Positions 25,691 through 32,567 of a stretch of 49,390 nucleotides of DNA are shown in pieces. This stretch comes from a virus. The first letter of the stretch is position 1. Each line of letters starts with the position of its first letter. The position numbers and the translations under genes are program-made. The notes beneath the pieces are model-generated. The model had not been told where the DNA came from, ran no database searches, and saw only the letters and a list, made by a program, of their open reading frames with translations. Location: the IMG/VR virus record IMGVR_UViG_3300046488_000055, positions 1-49,390 of that record; one strand, given 5' to 3'.

Positions 25691-27055
25691 ATGGCAGATT
25701 ATTATATTAAATTACCAAAAGTAGCTGGCGGCGGCGGTGGAGCGGTGAGCTCGGTTAATGGACAAACGGGTACAGTTGTTATAACTAAGTCTGATGTAGG
25801 TTTAAGTAATGTTGTCAATCTTGACACCTCTAATCCTGCTAATATTACCCAAGATGCTACCCATAGATTTGCTACGGATACTGAAAAAGCTACTTGGAAT
25901 GCTAAACAAGCAGCATTAGGCTACACACCTGAGGATGTAGCGAATAAAACTACGGATGGAACTTTATCCGCTAATAGCGACACTTTATATCCATCAGAAA
26001 AAGCCGTTAAAACTTATGTAGATGGTAAAGGTTTAACTCACTATCAAATATTTAACTCATCAGGTTCTTTTGTCGTCCCTGATGGTGTTACTAGCGGTAC
26101 AATTTATTTACGTCCCGGCGCTGGCGGTGGTAGCGGAGGCGGCGGCGGCGGCGGTGGTTACGGCGGCGCAACTGGCGGCGGAGGCGGTGGAGGTAAGGGC
26201 GGCGGTAGCGGCGGTCAAACTCAATTTATTATATCAACAGTTAGCGTGACTCCCGGTTCAACATTAACAATCACCATTGGAGCGGGCGGAGTAGGTGGAA
26301 ATGGCGGGTTAGGCGGAGTGGGTGCCGTGGGCGCGCCAAGCGCTGCAACGGGCGTCGGTTCATCTACTTACGGAAGTAATGGAAATGCTAGTAGCGTTAC
26401 TGGAGCAGGTATTAATTTTATTGCTGGAATATTAGGAATTGGCGGAGCCGCTGGAAATATTGGAAATGTTTACGGAGCAGCCGGAACTGTTTACGGAGCA
26501 GCCGGAACTGTGAGTGGAGGCGGTAACGGTAATACTGGAGCTGTGATAGCTGGTACTAGATATTTACCTACTTATACGGTTCAACCCGGAGTTGGTGCCT
26601 CCGGTAACGGTGGAAATGGTGCTGCCACTGGTTCAGGCGTCGTTGGCGGTAATCAATCGGCTTCTACTTTGTATGACGCTGTTTTTGGAATGACTGATAT
26701 TACTCAAGCCTTGGGCGGATTAGCTGGTACTGGTACGGCTACTCATGGCGGAGGCGGGGGCGGAGGTGCTGGTTCTGCTACTGGTTATGGTGATATTGGA
26801 TATTTTAATAGCGGTACTCCGTCGGGCGGCCTTGGCGGAACAGGTGGTAACGGCGGAAACGGGAATGACTCTGGAGCTGGCGTAGCCGGAACGGCTGGAA
26901 CTGCTGGAAGTGACGGCTTAAATGGTCGTGGCGGCGGTTCTGGAGCTGGCGGCGGCGGCGGTGGTGCGGGTTCTACGTTAGGCGGTAATGGTGGAGCGGG
27001 TGGAAATGGCGGCGCGGGAAGTGCTGGCGCTGCGGTAATTGTGTGGGTTAAATAG
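25691..27055 (+). CDS. glycine-rich tail fibre adhesin
   Basis: A 454-residue protein. Residues 15-115 are a fibre shaft (SSVNGQTGTVVITKSDVGL, then FATDTEKATWNAKQAALGY and the PSEKAVKTYVDGKG repeat). Residues 118-140 (YQIFNSSGSFVVPDGVTSG) form the entry strand of a Gly-rich domain. Residues about 145-450 are extreme in Gly, with runs of GGGG and GGAGG, as in T4 gp38-type tip adhesins and polyglycine sandwich domains. This is likely the host-recognition tip. The start has the same ACATAAGGATATCAT leader as the endonuclease VII gene, but here it is followed by ATG. Confidence 0.8.
   Translation: MADYYIKLPKVAGGGGGAVSSVNGQTGTVVITKSDVGLSNVVNLDTSNPANITQDATHRFATDTEKATWNAKQAALGYTPEDVANKTTDGTLSANSDTLYPSEKAVKTYVDGKGLTHYQIFNSSGSFVVPDGVTSGTIYLRPGAGGGSGGGGGGGGYGGATGGGGGGGKGGGSGGQTQFIISTVSVTPGSTLTITIGAGGVGGNGGLGGVGAVGAPSAATGVGSSTYGSNGNASSVTGAGINFIAGILGIGGAAGNIGNVYGAAGTVYGAAGTVSGGGNGNTGAVIAGTRYLPTYTVQPGVGASGNGGNGAATGSGVVGGNQSASTLYDAVFGMTDITQALGGLAGTGTATHGGGGGGGAGSATGYGDIGYFNSGTPSGGLGGTGGNGGNGNDSGAGVAGTAGTAGSDGLNGRGGGSGAGGGGGGAGSTLGGNGGAGGNGGAGSAGAAVIVWVK
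26468..26509 (+). repeat. two perfect 21-bp tandem units in the adhesin gene
   Basis: Two identical in-frame 21-bp copies beginning GTTTACGGAGCAGCC encode VYGAAGT twice. This is a recent in-frame duplication in the Gly-rich tip, consistent with rapid variation of the receptor-binding part. Confidence 0.85.
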
Positions 27056-27064
27056 GGATAATTT

Positions 27065-27250
27065 ATGAGATATGCATTAATTGAAAATGGAATAGTAAAA
27101 AATATAATTATTTGGAATGGTGTATCAGAATATGCTAGATCAAATGAGTTAATTCAAATCACCGATCAAATATGTGATATAGGATATTCATATGTAGATG
27201 GAAATTTTATAGCGCCTATTGAACAAATTGTTGATCAACCCCAGGAATAA
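27065..27250 (+). CDS. tail fibre accessory protein
   Basis: A 61-residue protein (MRYALIENGIVKNIIIWNG, then IGYSYVDGNFIAP). This pattern is common in small phage proteins after fibre adhesins, often annotated as fibre assembly or tail protein. GGGATAA precedes the ATG. Its exact role is unknown. Confidence 0.65.
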   Translation: MRYALIENGIVKNIIIWNGVSEYARSNELIQITDQICDIGYSYVDGNFIAPIEQIVDQPQE

Positions 27251-27253
27251 TTT

Positions 27254-27505
27254 ATGGCAAATGATAGAGATTCAAGGATAGAAGCTAAGCTAGATACTGT
27301 AGTTGAAAAGATTAGTGAAATTAAGGTTACGCTTGGAGAGCAACATATATCTCTGAATGAACATATGCGTAGAACAGAATTGTTAGAAAAAGAGATTAAA
27401 CCTTTGCAAAAACAACATACTATCATTAATTTTTGTGCTAAGCTAGTGACTATGATCTTTGGATCAGCTTTAGTCGTAGCTATTATTAGAAAACTTTTAG
27501 CTTAG
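27254..27505 (+). CDS. coiled-coil membrane protein, possible holin
   Basis: An 83-residue protein. Residues 5-50 are a charged coiled coil (IEAKLDTVVEKISEIKVTL), residues about 57-78 a single transmembrane helix (FCAKLVTMIFGSALVVAII), followed by RKLLA. The layout matches XhlA/hemolysin-type phage membrane proteins that assist lysis. It is the last plus-strand gene before the convergent lysozyme-bearing block, which supports a lysis role without proving it. Confidence 0.6.
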   Translation: MANDRDSRIEAKLDTVVEKISEIKVTLGEQHISLNEHMRRTELLEKEIKPLQKQHTIINFCAKLVTMIFGSALVVAIIRKLLA

Positions 27506-27574
27506 AGAATCCCCTCATCCTTCGCGAGTGTTTAAGTTTAAATCTGCGAATCAAAAGAGATGATAATGGTTCAC

Positions 27575-27832
27575 TCATTTGTTCCTCGATTTCAAATAAC
27601 CTAAAATAAACATTTTTCTTGATAGTGGAAAATTCATCGACCCGGAATAACCATTAACTTTATGTTCATGCTCGCAAGATTTTACCCATGCTCGATGTGC
27701 TGGTGTTGCTTGACCTGTTTTATCATTTACGTCTACATGATAATCAATCCCATGATTTTTAAACCATTCGATTTCTCTCAGGTAAGATTCTTCAAGTTGT
27801 TTCGCCAATTCTGGCGTGATTAAATTTTTCAT
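27575..27832 (-). CDS. hypothetical protein, 85 aa
   Basis: A polar protein (LEESYLREIEWFKNHGIDYH, HRAWVKSCEHEHKVNGYSG). No family is recognised. Its ATG overlaps the stop of the upstream minus-strand gene by 4 bp. It is the last gene of the leftward transcript and runs toward the rightward structural operon. The 69-bp gap between them has only a weak hairpin (27521-27550) and no clear terminator. Confidence 0.65.
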   Translation of the reverse strand: MKNLITPELAKQLEESYLREIEWFKNHGIDYHVDVNDKTGQATPAHRAWVKSCEHEHKVNGYSGSMNFPLSRKMFILGYLKSRNK

Positions 27833-28242
27833 TTTGTTCCTCGGATCTTTGCTAGTGCTTGATTGACAATTGAATCAATAATTCTATGCGCAGCGTATGA
27901 AACGTCTTTATTTTCTAGGCTTGGGTTTATAGATTCAAACGCCTCCACCGCCACCTCCAACTTGCTTTTCAGCGCATCAATCTCCGCGTACAATTGGAGC
28001 ATGTAAGAGGGGTTGTGATGGGCGATGTGCTTTGCTAAATTTTCGTAGGCTGATTCTACATTTTCAGTATCTTTAATTTCATGACAAGGCCACATGAAGC
28101 AACACAGTTCTTCTACTTCATTATTCCTCCATTTATTTTTAAATTTAATTCTAACAGCTTCGTTATTTTCATAGATGCTTGCGATTGGTTCAATGTCAAT
28201 CGCTGCTTTCGCCAATTCAACTCCCTTTGTGTGGTCGGTCAT
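27829..28242 (-). CDS. hypothetical protein, 137 aa
   Basis: A protein starting MTDHTKGVELAKAAID, preceded by GGAGAG about 7 nt upstream. The upstream in-frame start at 28272 lies inside the small gene before it and lacks a site. The middle contains a CCFMWPCHEI segment, and the C-terminal half is helical with a short coiled coil (YAEIDALKSKLEVAVEAFE). This Asp/Glu-rich type recurs in phage ead/Ea22-like accessory proteins, but I would not assign it. Confidence 0.65.
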   Translation of the reverse strand: MTDHTKGVELAKAAIDIEPIASIYENNEAVRIKFKNKWRNNEVEELCCFMWPCHEIKDTENVESAYENLAKHIAHHNPSYMLQLYAEIDALKSKLEVAVEAFESINPSLENKDVSYAAHRIIDSIVNQALAKIRGTK

Positions 28243-28243
28243 T

Positions 28244-28372
28244 TTAAACTCTCCAATCTTGCTTTGTAACAACCTCTACACAATCAACACCATCTGAATC
28301 ATGCAAATCTTTATTGTCATTGTAGTGTTTATTTGCAAGCTCATCCATTTTTAATTTAAGAGCGGGGGTCAT
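28244..28372 (-). CDS. small protein, 42 aa, coupled to the lysozyme gene
   Basis: An overlooked short ORF. Its ATG overlaps the lysozyme stop as GTATGA, AAGGAG sits 6 nt upstream inside the end of the lysozyme gene, and it ends 2 bp before the next ATG. The product begins MTPALKLKMDELANKHYND and is polar with no membrane segment. Spacing and site make it very likely translated; function unknown. Confidence 0.65.
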   Translation of the reverse strand: MTPALKLKMDELANKHYNDNKDLHDSDGVDCVEVVTKQDWRV

Positions 28373-28809
28373 ACTAGCTCCTTCGTAAACAAGTCCCGTT
28401 CAGCTTCACGACGTCTGAGTAATCCAGCGACTTCCTTACCGCCAGCATGTGACCATCGCACGAATTGTTCAGCCGCTTGCGTGAAATTATCGCTATTCAC
28501 CAATAATAATAGGTGCGATTCCCTCAAATTCCCTAGACCGAGGTTAAAAGCGAAGGATACGAGAGCCGAGAACTGATTATCGTTAATTGACGATGTTATG
28601 ATATGCGTTACACCATGCTCAAAGCGTTCGAGATCTTCGATTAGGATATTATCCGCTGTCTCTTGATCAATCACGTTACCTGGCGTAGCTAAGTCTCCTG
28701 TATGTCCCCAGCCTATAGTATTTACACCTACGATATCCTTATAGGTGTTGAGTCTACAGCTTTCAAATGATTTAATTAGATTTAATCCCAAATCATTAAT
28801 TTTTCTCAT
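28369..28809 (-). CDS. endolysin, T4-type lysozyme (GH24)
   Basis: A 146-residue N-acetylmuramidase that cleaves the MurNAc-GlcNAc bond of peptidoglycan at lysis. The catalytic set Glu16, Asp25 and Thr31 has exactly the T4 lysozyme spacing (E-x8-D-x5-T) and is followed by GWGHTGD. There is no signal peptide or SAR anchor, so export needs a holin. It sits between lipoprotein genes and small genes, with 4-bp overlaps on both sides. Confidence 0.92.
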   Translation of the reverse strand: MRKINDLGLNLIKSFESCRLNTYKDIVGVNTIGWGHTGDLATPGNVIDQETADNILIEDLERFEHGVTHIITSSINDNQFSALVSFAFNLGLGNLRESHLLLLVNSDNFTQAAEQFVRWSHAGGKEVAGLLRRREAERDLFTKELV

Positions 28810-29012
28810 GGTGCAGTTATTCCTCCTAAAGCAGCTAAAAAGTCAGTTATGCACTTATCAGTACAAATCTGAACATTAATATCAGCTGCACACTTATCTT
28901 TACAATACGGTGCAATTGCTGATAAGTCAAGTTTATGCGTGACAATAATTGGATCTGATGTGACGTGGATACCGCAACCTGATAGGATGAGTGTCAATAT
29001 AAAGTATCTCAT
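28806..29012 (-). CDS. small Cys-rich lipoprotein, possible outer spanin
   Basis: A 68-residue protein starting MRYFILTLILSGCG: a short signal peptide with an LSGC lipobox, then a 50-residue periplasmic part with four Cys residues in two C-x3-C pairs (CKDKC, CTDKC). The ATG overlaps the preceding stop (ATGA), so the start at 29012 is better than 29024. Location directly before the lysozyme and the lipobox are compatible with an o-spanin, but the Cys pairs and the lack of a Pro-rich segment are unusual. Confidence 0.7.
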   Translation of the reverse strand: MRYFILTLILSGCGIHVTSDPIIVTHKLDLSAIAPYCKDKCAADINVQICTDKCITDFLAALGGITAP

Positions 29013-29512
29013 TGGATACCACAATTCGCTGTAATGGTGAATGTGCAGCTAGCGTTAATTCCATTTGAGCTATAAACACCTGGGGGGAGGACGGCTAGGA
29101 AGCCGCCATTAGCTGAGTAGACTCCATATAAATGATTAGACACGCAAAGAGCTGATTCTGGGAAGACTGAAGGGTAGGTAGCTACAAAGCTCGCAGGACA
29201 GAGCTGAACTGGTGTCACTACAATCCCTGGAGCACCAGCTTGACCTTGAGCGCCATTGGCTCCTGTTGCTCCTATAGCGCCATTACAGACCATAGAACTG
29301 CTAGTAGCCTCCGATGGCTCTAATAGGTTATTATCGTTTAAATCGAGTCCTACGCTCAATATGAAGCCTCCAGTAGGGCATTGTTGCGCGTTGGCGGCTG
29401 TAGTGCTAAAAGCTGCATTATGACCGTTGGTGCCATTAGCTGGTACTTTGAATGGATGGAAGCCATTACCGCATCCTGCTAGCATTAAACTGAGTATTAT
29501 TAGTTTTTTCAT
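29009..29512 (-). CDS. lipoprotein with a collagen-like segment
   Basis: A 167-residue protein. The signal peptide MKKLIILSLMLAGCG has an LAGC lipobox. The middle has CPTGGFILSVGLDLNDNNLL, a Cys- and Asp-rich module that I associate with Bdellovibrionota and myxobacterial surface proteins, followed by a collagen-like run of G-x-y triplets around residues 80-96 (GATGANGAQGQAGAPG). The C-terminal 70 residues have three more Cys. It is probably displayed on the host surface after infection and may be of host origin. It has its own promoter. Confidence 0.75.
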   Translation of the reverse strand: MKKLIILSLMLAGCGNGFHPFKVPANGTNGHNAAFSTTAANAQQCPTGGFILSVGLDLNDNNLLEPSEATSSSMVCNGAIGATGANGAQGQAGAPGIVVTPVQLCPASFVATYPSVFPESALCVSNHLYGVYSANGGFLAVLPPGVYSSNGINASCTFTITANCGIQ

Positions 29513-29529
29513 TTTTCTACCTCTTTCTA

Positions 29530-29802
29530 TTAGTATCGCCTACGTAAACCGCAATTGCAAGGTTCTTTTTTATATAATTCAGAATCTTTCCAATGATGGA
29601 TCTTCTGAGCCGATCCAAAGCAGGGAGGTACCGCATGACACAGCTGTCGCACCCAACAAGGGCTCTCGCTAAGGAAGTGTAATTCTATGCAACTAACCTC
29701 TTTTTTACACTTAGTGCAGAAGTAATACATGAGAGCGGGACTATGATACATCCACACCGAATCAGTATAGCAGCATTTAGGCGGAGAGTTAATTGCTTTC
29801 AT
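29530..29802 (-). CDS. Cys-rich hypothetical protein, 90 aa
   Basis: A protein with ten Cys residues: a CTKCKKEVSC knuckle in the middle, then ESPCWVRQLCHAVPPCFGS and EPCNCGLRRRY at the end. A zinc-binding fold is likely. The Shine-Dalgarno site is weak (AGAAAAG). The reading frame fills the gap exactly between neighbours, and a promoter for the next gene sits in its 3' end. Function unknown. Confidence 0.6.
   Translation of the reverse strand: MKAINSPPKCCYTDSVWMYHSPALMYYFCTKCKKEVSCIELHFLSESPCWVRQLCHAVPPCFGSAQKIHHWKDSELYKKEPCNCGLRRRY
29532..29560 (-). promoter_or_regulatory. minus-strand promoter for the lipoprotein/lysozyme genes
   Basis: Read on the minus strand: TTGCAA (29560-29555), a 17-bp spacer and GATACT (29537-29532). 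The start is predicted near 29525, just ahead of AAAGAGG and the lipoprotein ATG at 29512. The -10 matches the one at 47266. Confidence 0.55.
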
Positions 29803-29812
29803 TTAGTCTTTT

Positions 29813-30130
29813 CTACCAGAGCGTATGTTCTAGATTTTTTGGGTTAAAAGCAAGAGCTAAGGGCGTTGTTTTCTTTGGTTTTTCTTCTTTTGGTGAAGGC
29901 ACTAAGCGTAGAGCTCTTGTTTTGACTATTTTAGGTCTAATAGCTTCAATTTGATAGTTGGTGAGTCTCATCACCAATGTGGTGCGATTGAGCCCTAATA
30001 GAGCTGCAGCTTCCTTGACGTTATTATTCGTTGCTAGAAGGGCGCGTTTAATGAACTCTACTTCTGTATCAAACAGCAGTTGATTTAGGTTTACGGGGAG
30101 GACGAGAGGCTCTAGGTTTTTTGTCTGCAT
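29813..30130 (-). CDS. Fis-type helix-turn-helix protein
   Basis: A 105-residue protein. Residues about 20-57 (DTEVEFIKRALLATNNNVKEAAALLGLN, split: DTEVEFIKRALLATNNN, VKEAAALLGLNRTTLVMRL) form the classical Fis/NtrC C-terminal HTH. The tail is basic (KEEKPKKTTPL). It is a plausible DNA-bending or transcription factor. AAGGAG lies 9 nt before the ATG. It overlaps the end of the preceding gene by 62 bp, an unusually long overlap here. Confidence 0.75.
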   Translation of the reverse strand: MQTKNLEPLVLPVNLNQLLFDTEVEFIKRALLATNNNVKEAAALLGLNRTTLVMRLTNYQIEAIRPKIVKTRALRLVPSPKEEKPKKTTPLALAFNPKNLEHTLW

Positions 30131-30296
30131 TTGGAGTACTCCTTCCTGTTATAGTCATGAAATATTCACACTTACCTTTTTTATCTGGTTTAAATTCAGC
30201 ATAGCTTTGTTGATATGGATCTGGTAGCGCTTTGAAGCGATAACAGCCTTCACACAAAGGACACCTGAAATTACGACACATACTTATGTCACACAT
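30069..30296 (-). CDS. small Cys-rich protein with a zinc-knuckle-like N-terminus
   Basis: A 75-residue protein starting MCDISMCRNFRCPLCEGCY, with several Cys and a later KGKCEYF. It is of a common small phage type (CYRFKALPDPYQQSY). The second half is basic and Pro/Arg-rich (PRASRPPRKPK) and is encoded in the region overlapping the Fis-like gene in another frame, so the true end or start of one of the two could be misjudged. An internal start at 30281 is possible. Confidence 0.6.
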   Translation of the reverse strand: MCDISMCRNFRCPLCEGCYRFKALPDPYQQSYAEFKPDKKGKCEYFMTITGRSTPNADKKPRASRPPRKPKSTAV

Positions 30297-30298
30297 GA

Positions 30299-30508
30299 TT
30301 ACTTCTCTTCTTTCTCTACTTCTAGTATATCAGGACATTTTTTGGCTAACTGCTCTACATATAAAGACCAAGGATAATGACGGAGTACGCGGTAAGCGCG
30401 TACTCGTATTTCTCTAGGAACTCTAGGAGTCTTTTTAGGATCTAGAAGATCTCTTAGAAACTCTCGTGCATAATTAATAGCGCGTGCGCGCTCCGATGGC
30501 ATCGTCAT
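30299..30508 (-). CDS. hypothetical basic protein, 69 aa
   Basis: A protein with ARAINYAREFLRDLLDPKKTP and a tail KKCPDILEVEKEEK; the first two thirds are helical and Arg-rich. It is a recurring type of small phage protein of unknown role. It begins two bases after the stop of the hexapeptide-repeat gene. Confidence 0.6.
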   Translation of the reverse strand: MTMPSERARAINYAREFLRDLLDPKKTPRVPREIRVRAYRVLRHYPWSLYVEQLAKKCPDILEVEKEEK

Positions 30509-30509
30509 C

Positions 30510-31088
30510 TTATGGTTTCTCCTTAACTAATCTTAGTGCACCTTTAATCATATCAGCATATCCTTTATGAAATTCAGCGGGTAAGCCTAATTCTATGGCT
30601 TTTTTTCTTGTAATAGTCTTCAGATCTGAACGTTTAAAGACTGTACATCCTATAAAAATTAAAGTGCGTGTGATTGTTACGGAATACTTCATAGCAAGAC
30701 AAAGGACGATAATTGCGCCAATTGAATCAACGTGCGCATCCCCATATACCCACGCATCCCCATATACCCACGCATTCCCATATACCTGCGCATTCCCATA
30801 TACCCACGCATTCCCATATACCTGCGCATCCCCATATACCCGCGCATCCCCATATACCCGCGCATCCCCAGATACCTGCGCATCCCCAGATACCTGCGCA
30901 TCCCCATATACCTGCGCATTCCCATATACCCACGCATTCCCAGATACCTGCGTGTCTTTCTCAACAAAACCGCCCGTATCTCCTTTTTTAACTCCTCTTG
31001 CTGGAATGTCTATTAACGCTTCAATGCGATAAACGACTACAAAACCCAAATTTAATTTTTCTGACGTTAGTTTAATTGTTTTAGACAT
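30510..31088 (-). CDS. left-handed beta-helix (hexapeptide-repeat) protein
   Basis: A 192-residue protein. Residues 1-45 form a cap (SKTIKLTSEKLNLGFVVVY, KGDTGGFVEK). Residues about 48-125 are tandem units of the type V-x-G-D/N-A in triplets, which fold as a left-handed triangular beta-helix. The C-terminal 70 residues are mixed (TRTLIFIGCTVFKRSDLKTI). Phage proteins with this repeat are widespread but have no settled function. The ATG at 31088 has AAAGGA upstream and overlaps the end of the DksA gene; the longer frame from 31160 lies inside that gene and is rejected. Confidence 0.75.
   Translation of the reverse strand: MSKTIKLTSEKLNLGFVVVYRIEALIDIPARGVKKGDTGGFVEKDTQVSGNAWVYGNAQVYGDAQVSGDAQVSGDARVYGDARVYGDAQVYGNAWVYGNAQVYGNAWVYGDAWVYGDAHVDSIGAIIVLCLAMKYSVTITRTLIFIGCTVFKRSDLKTITRKKAIELGLPAEFHKGYADMIKGALRLVKEKP
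30730..30953 (-). repeat. 18-bp in-frame minisatellite encoding beta-helix coils
   Basis: About twelve tandem 18-bp units on the minus strand, consensus roughly TGGGTATATGGGAATGCG, varying mainly at the codons for the outward-facing residues (TGG/CAG/CGG and GAT/AAT). Unit length is a multiple of three, so expansion or contraction keeps frame and adds or removes whole helical rungs. Confidence 0.85.
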
Positions 31089-31431
31089 AAGATTTTCCTT
31101 TCTTTTCATGCTGCTCTGCACAAGGTAAACAGCGAATAGTTTGAGGATTCGCCGCCACACGCGTTACTTCTAACGTTTCTTCGCAGTCGTCACAAATACC
31201 ATACGTTCCTTCTGAGATCTTATGCAAAGCAATATTAATGCTTTGTAAAAGTTTATATTCTCTAGCTCTTTGCGCTCGTTGAAGTTCTTGCTCATGCATA
31301 GCTGCGGCTTGATCTAGAACATCAGATCTATCATCCTCTGATGTAGTGATATTCTTGGTATTAGCCATAGCTGAATTTAAGATCTGCTCTCTCATTTTTA
31401 ATAGTGCTTCTTTTGCTGTGTTAGGCGTCAT
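31081..31431 (-). CDS. DksA/TraR-family protein
   Basis: A 116-residue protein that probably binds the secondary channel of host RNA polymerase. The N-terminal coiled coil (KEALLKMREQILNSAMAN, DVLDQAAAMHEQELQRAQR) is followed by GTYGICDDCEETLEVTR and IRCLPC, a complete C4 zinc finger. The acidic coiled-coil tip (EDDRSDVLDQAA) is near the position of the DksA DxxDxA motif and reads D-V-L-D-Q-A. The ATG at 31431 follows AAGGAG; the longer start at 31494 overlaps the promoter. It could retune host transcription during infection. Confidence 0.85.
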   Translation of the reverse strand: MTPNTAKEALLKMREQILNSAMANTKNITTSEDDRSDVLDQAAAMHEQELQRAQRAREYKLLQSINIALHKISEGTYGICDDCEETLEVTRVAANPQTIRCLPCAEQHEKKGKSYV

Positions 31432-31451
31432 ATTATTTTTCTCCTTCAAAT

Positions 31452-31480
31452 AGGATATAACACCTGATTGGAAAAAGCAA
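31452..31480 (-). promoter_or_regulatory. minus-strand promoter for the DksA gene
   Basis: Read on the minus strand: TTGCTT (31480-31475), a 17-bp spacer and TATCCT (31457-31452), with the start near 31445 and a 14-nt leader carrying AAGGAG. The -10 is identical to that at 3082. Confidence 0.6.
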
Positions 31481-31535
31481 GAACTATTTTGCATGTGAAT
31501 GAAAAATAGATTTGTGTGTGAAAAATTGAATGGTA

Positions 31536-32567
31536 TTAGATAGTTAGGAGCACCGGAATACAGGAAAATTCATCTTTTAAGATTTTTTTCTGCGCAGCAA
31601 AGTGCGAGCGTGTCCACTTATGCGACAAATCCTTGATTATAATGACTTTGGCAGTTTCTTTGCCTGGGTAGTTCCTAACGGCTCTACCGACCTGCTGCAT
31701 AAAAACGTTCTTGCTCTTTCCTAGTCCAGCGATAATAACATATTCTGCTGCGCGTGAATCTATGCCCTCTCCCATCACTCCGGTAGTACCGATTAAGGAC
31801 TTTATCTTTCCAGAATTAAACGCACTAATATACTTTTTAGATTCTGCATCTTCACCACATACAAAATGAGAATGACAGCTTAGCGCTAATAAATTTTCGC
31901 CGTGTTTTATCTCTTTGACTAAGCATAATGTGCTAAGATTTGCCTCTGCGAGGGATGATAATAGTCTTCGTAGAAGTTCATTGCGTGCTGGGTTATTCAC
32001 CACTAATTCTGAGTACACCTGCGCCCATGTGAATCCTTCAATTTCATTCTGTTTTGGGGATTCAATAAAATAAGCTTCTACCGGCACAATGTACTTAGCT
32101 TTTATGGCTTCTTGATAGGTGAGTCTATATATCACCTGTCCTACGACGCTCTCCATCAATAGTCGCTCTTCATCATTTGAACGAAAGGCGGTAGCAGTAA
32201 AGAAAAATTTATAATAGATACCATCCCAGACTTTTTTATTTAAAATTTGATAAGTCTTTGCAGCTGCGTGGTGAGCCTCGTCCAGCAAAAGCAGATCATA
32301 GTTTCCACGAGTCTCCAGCGCTGTTGCATCAATGTTTTCAATAGTAATGTTTTTCAAACTACCAAACCATTTAATAAAATCTGCTTGTAGTTGTTTTTTT
32401 AATTCACAAGTAGGGACTACAATTAACGTGCGTACTTGTAACGCATTAACAAGAAGTGCCATAGTATAGCTCTTACCAGTTCCGGTAGGACAGCTTAGTG
32501 TGCCTCTATGATACCGAAGAGCTGCTTTAACCGCGTCAAGCTGTGCTTTATATGGTATCATACCCAT
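31536..32567 (-). CDS. SF2 DNA helicase core, UvsW/D10-like
   Basis: A 343-residue DNA-dependent ATPase. It has a Q-motif-like IPYKAQLDAV, Walker A PTGTGKS (27-33), a DEAH box (96-99), motif III FFFTATAF, then a C-terminal RecA lobe with GVMGEGIDS and motif VI QQVGRAVRN. This is the DEAD/ResIII core of UvsW-type phage helicases that unwind branched DNA and R-loops. It starts at the motif region with no N-terminal accessory domain. That domain appears to be the separate upstream ORF (32558-32848), with which it overlaps by 10 bp. Confidence 0.85.
   Translation of the reverse strand: MGMIPYKAQLDAVKAALRYHRGTLSCPTGTGKSYTMALLVNALQVRTLIVVPTCELKKQLQADFIKWFGSLKNITIENIDATALETRGNYDLLLLDEAHHAAAKTYQILNKKVWDGIYYKFFFTATAFRSNDEERLLMESVVGQVIYRLTYQEAIKAKYIVPVEAYFIESPKQNEIEGFTWAQVYSELVVNNPARNELLRRLLSSLAEANLSTLCLVKEIKHGENLLALSCHSHFVCGEDAESKKYISAFNSGKIKSLIGTTGVMGEGIDSRAAEYVIIAGLGKSKNVFMQQVGRAVRNYPGKETAKVIIIKDLSHKWTRSHFAAQKKILKDEFSCIPVLLTI

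Noticed and set aside
25691-27055. Diversity-generating retroelement target in the Gly-rich adhesin
   Set aside because: No reverse transcriptase, template repeat or C-type lectin fold is seen in the window; the variation signs are tandem duplications only.
27506-27574. Bidirectional terminator between the converging operons
   Set aside because: Only a short interrupted stem (27521-27550) is visible, and there is no U-run on either strand, so I do not list it.
30595-31032. Plus-strand open frames over the beta-helix gene
   Set aside because: They are shadows of the 18-bp repeat and have no ribosome-binding site; the minus-strand gene has proper neighbours and coding structure.
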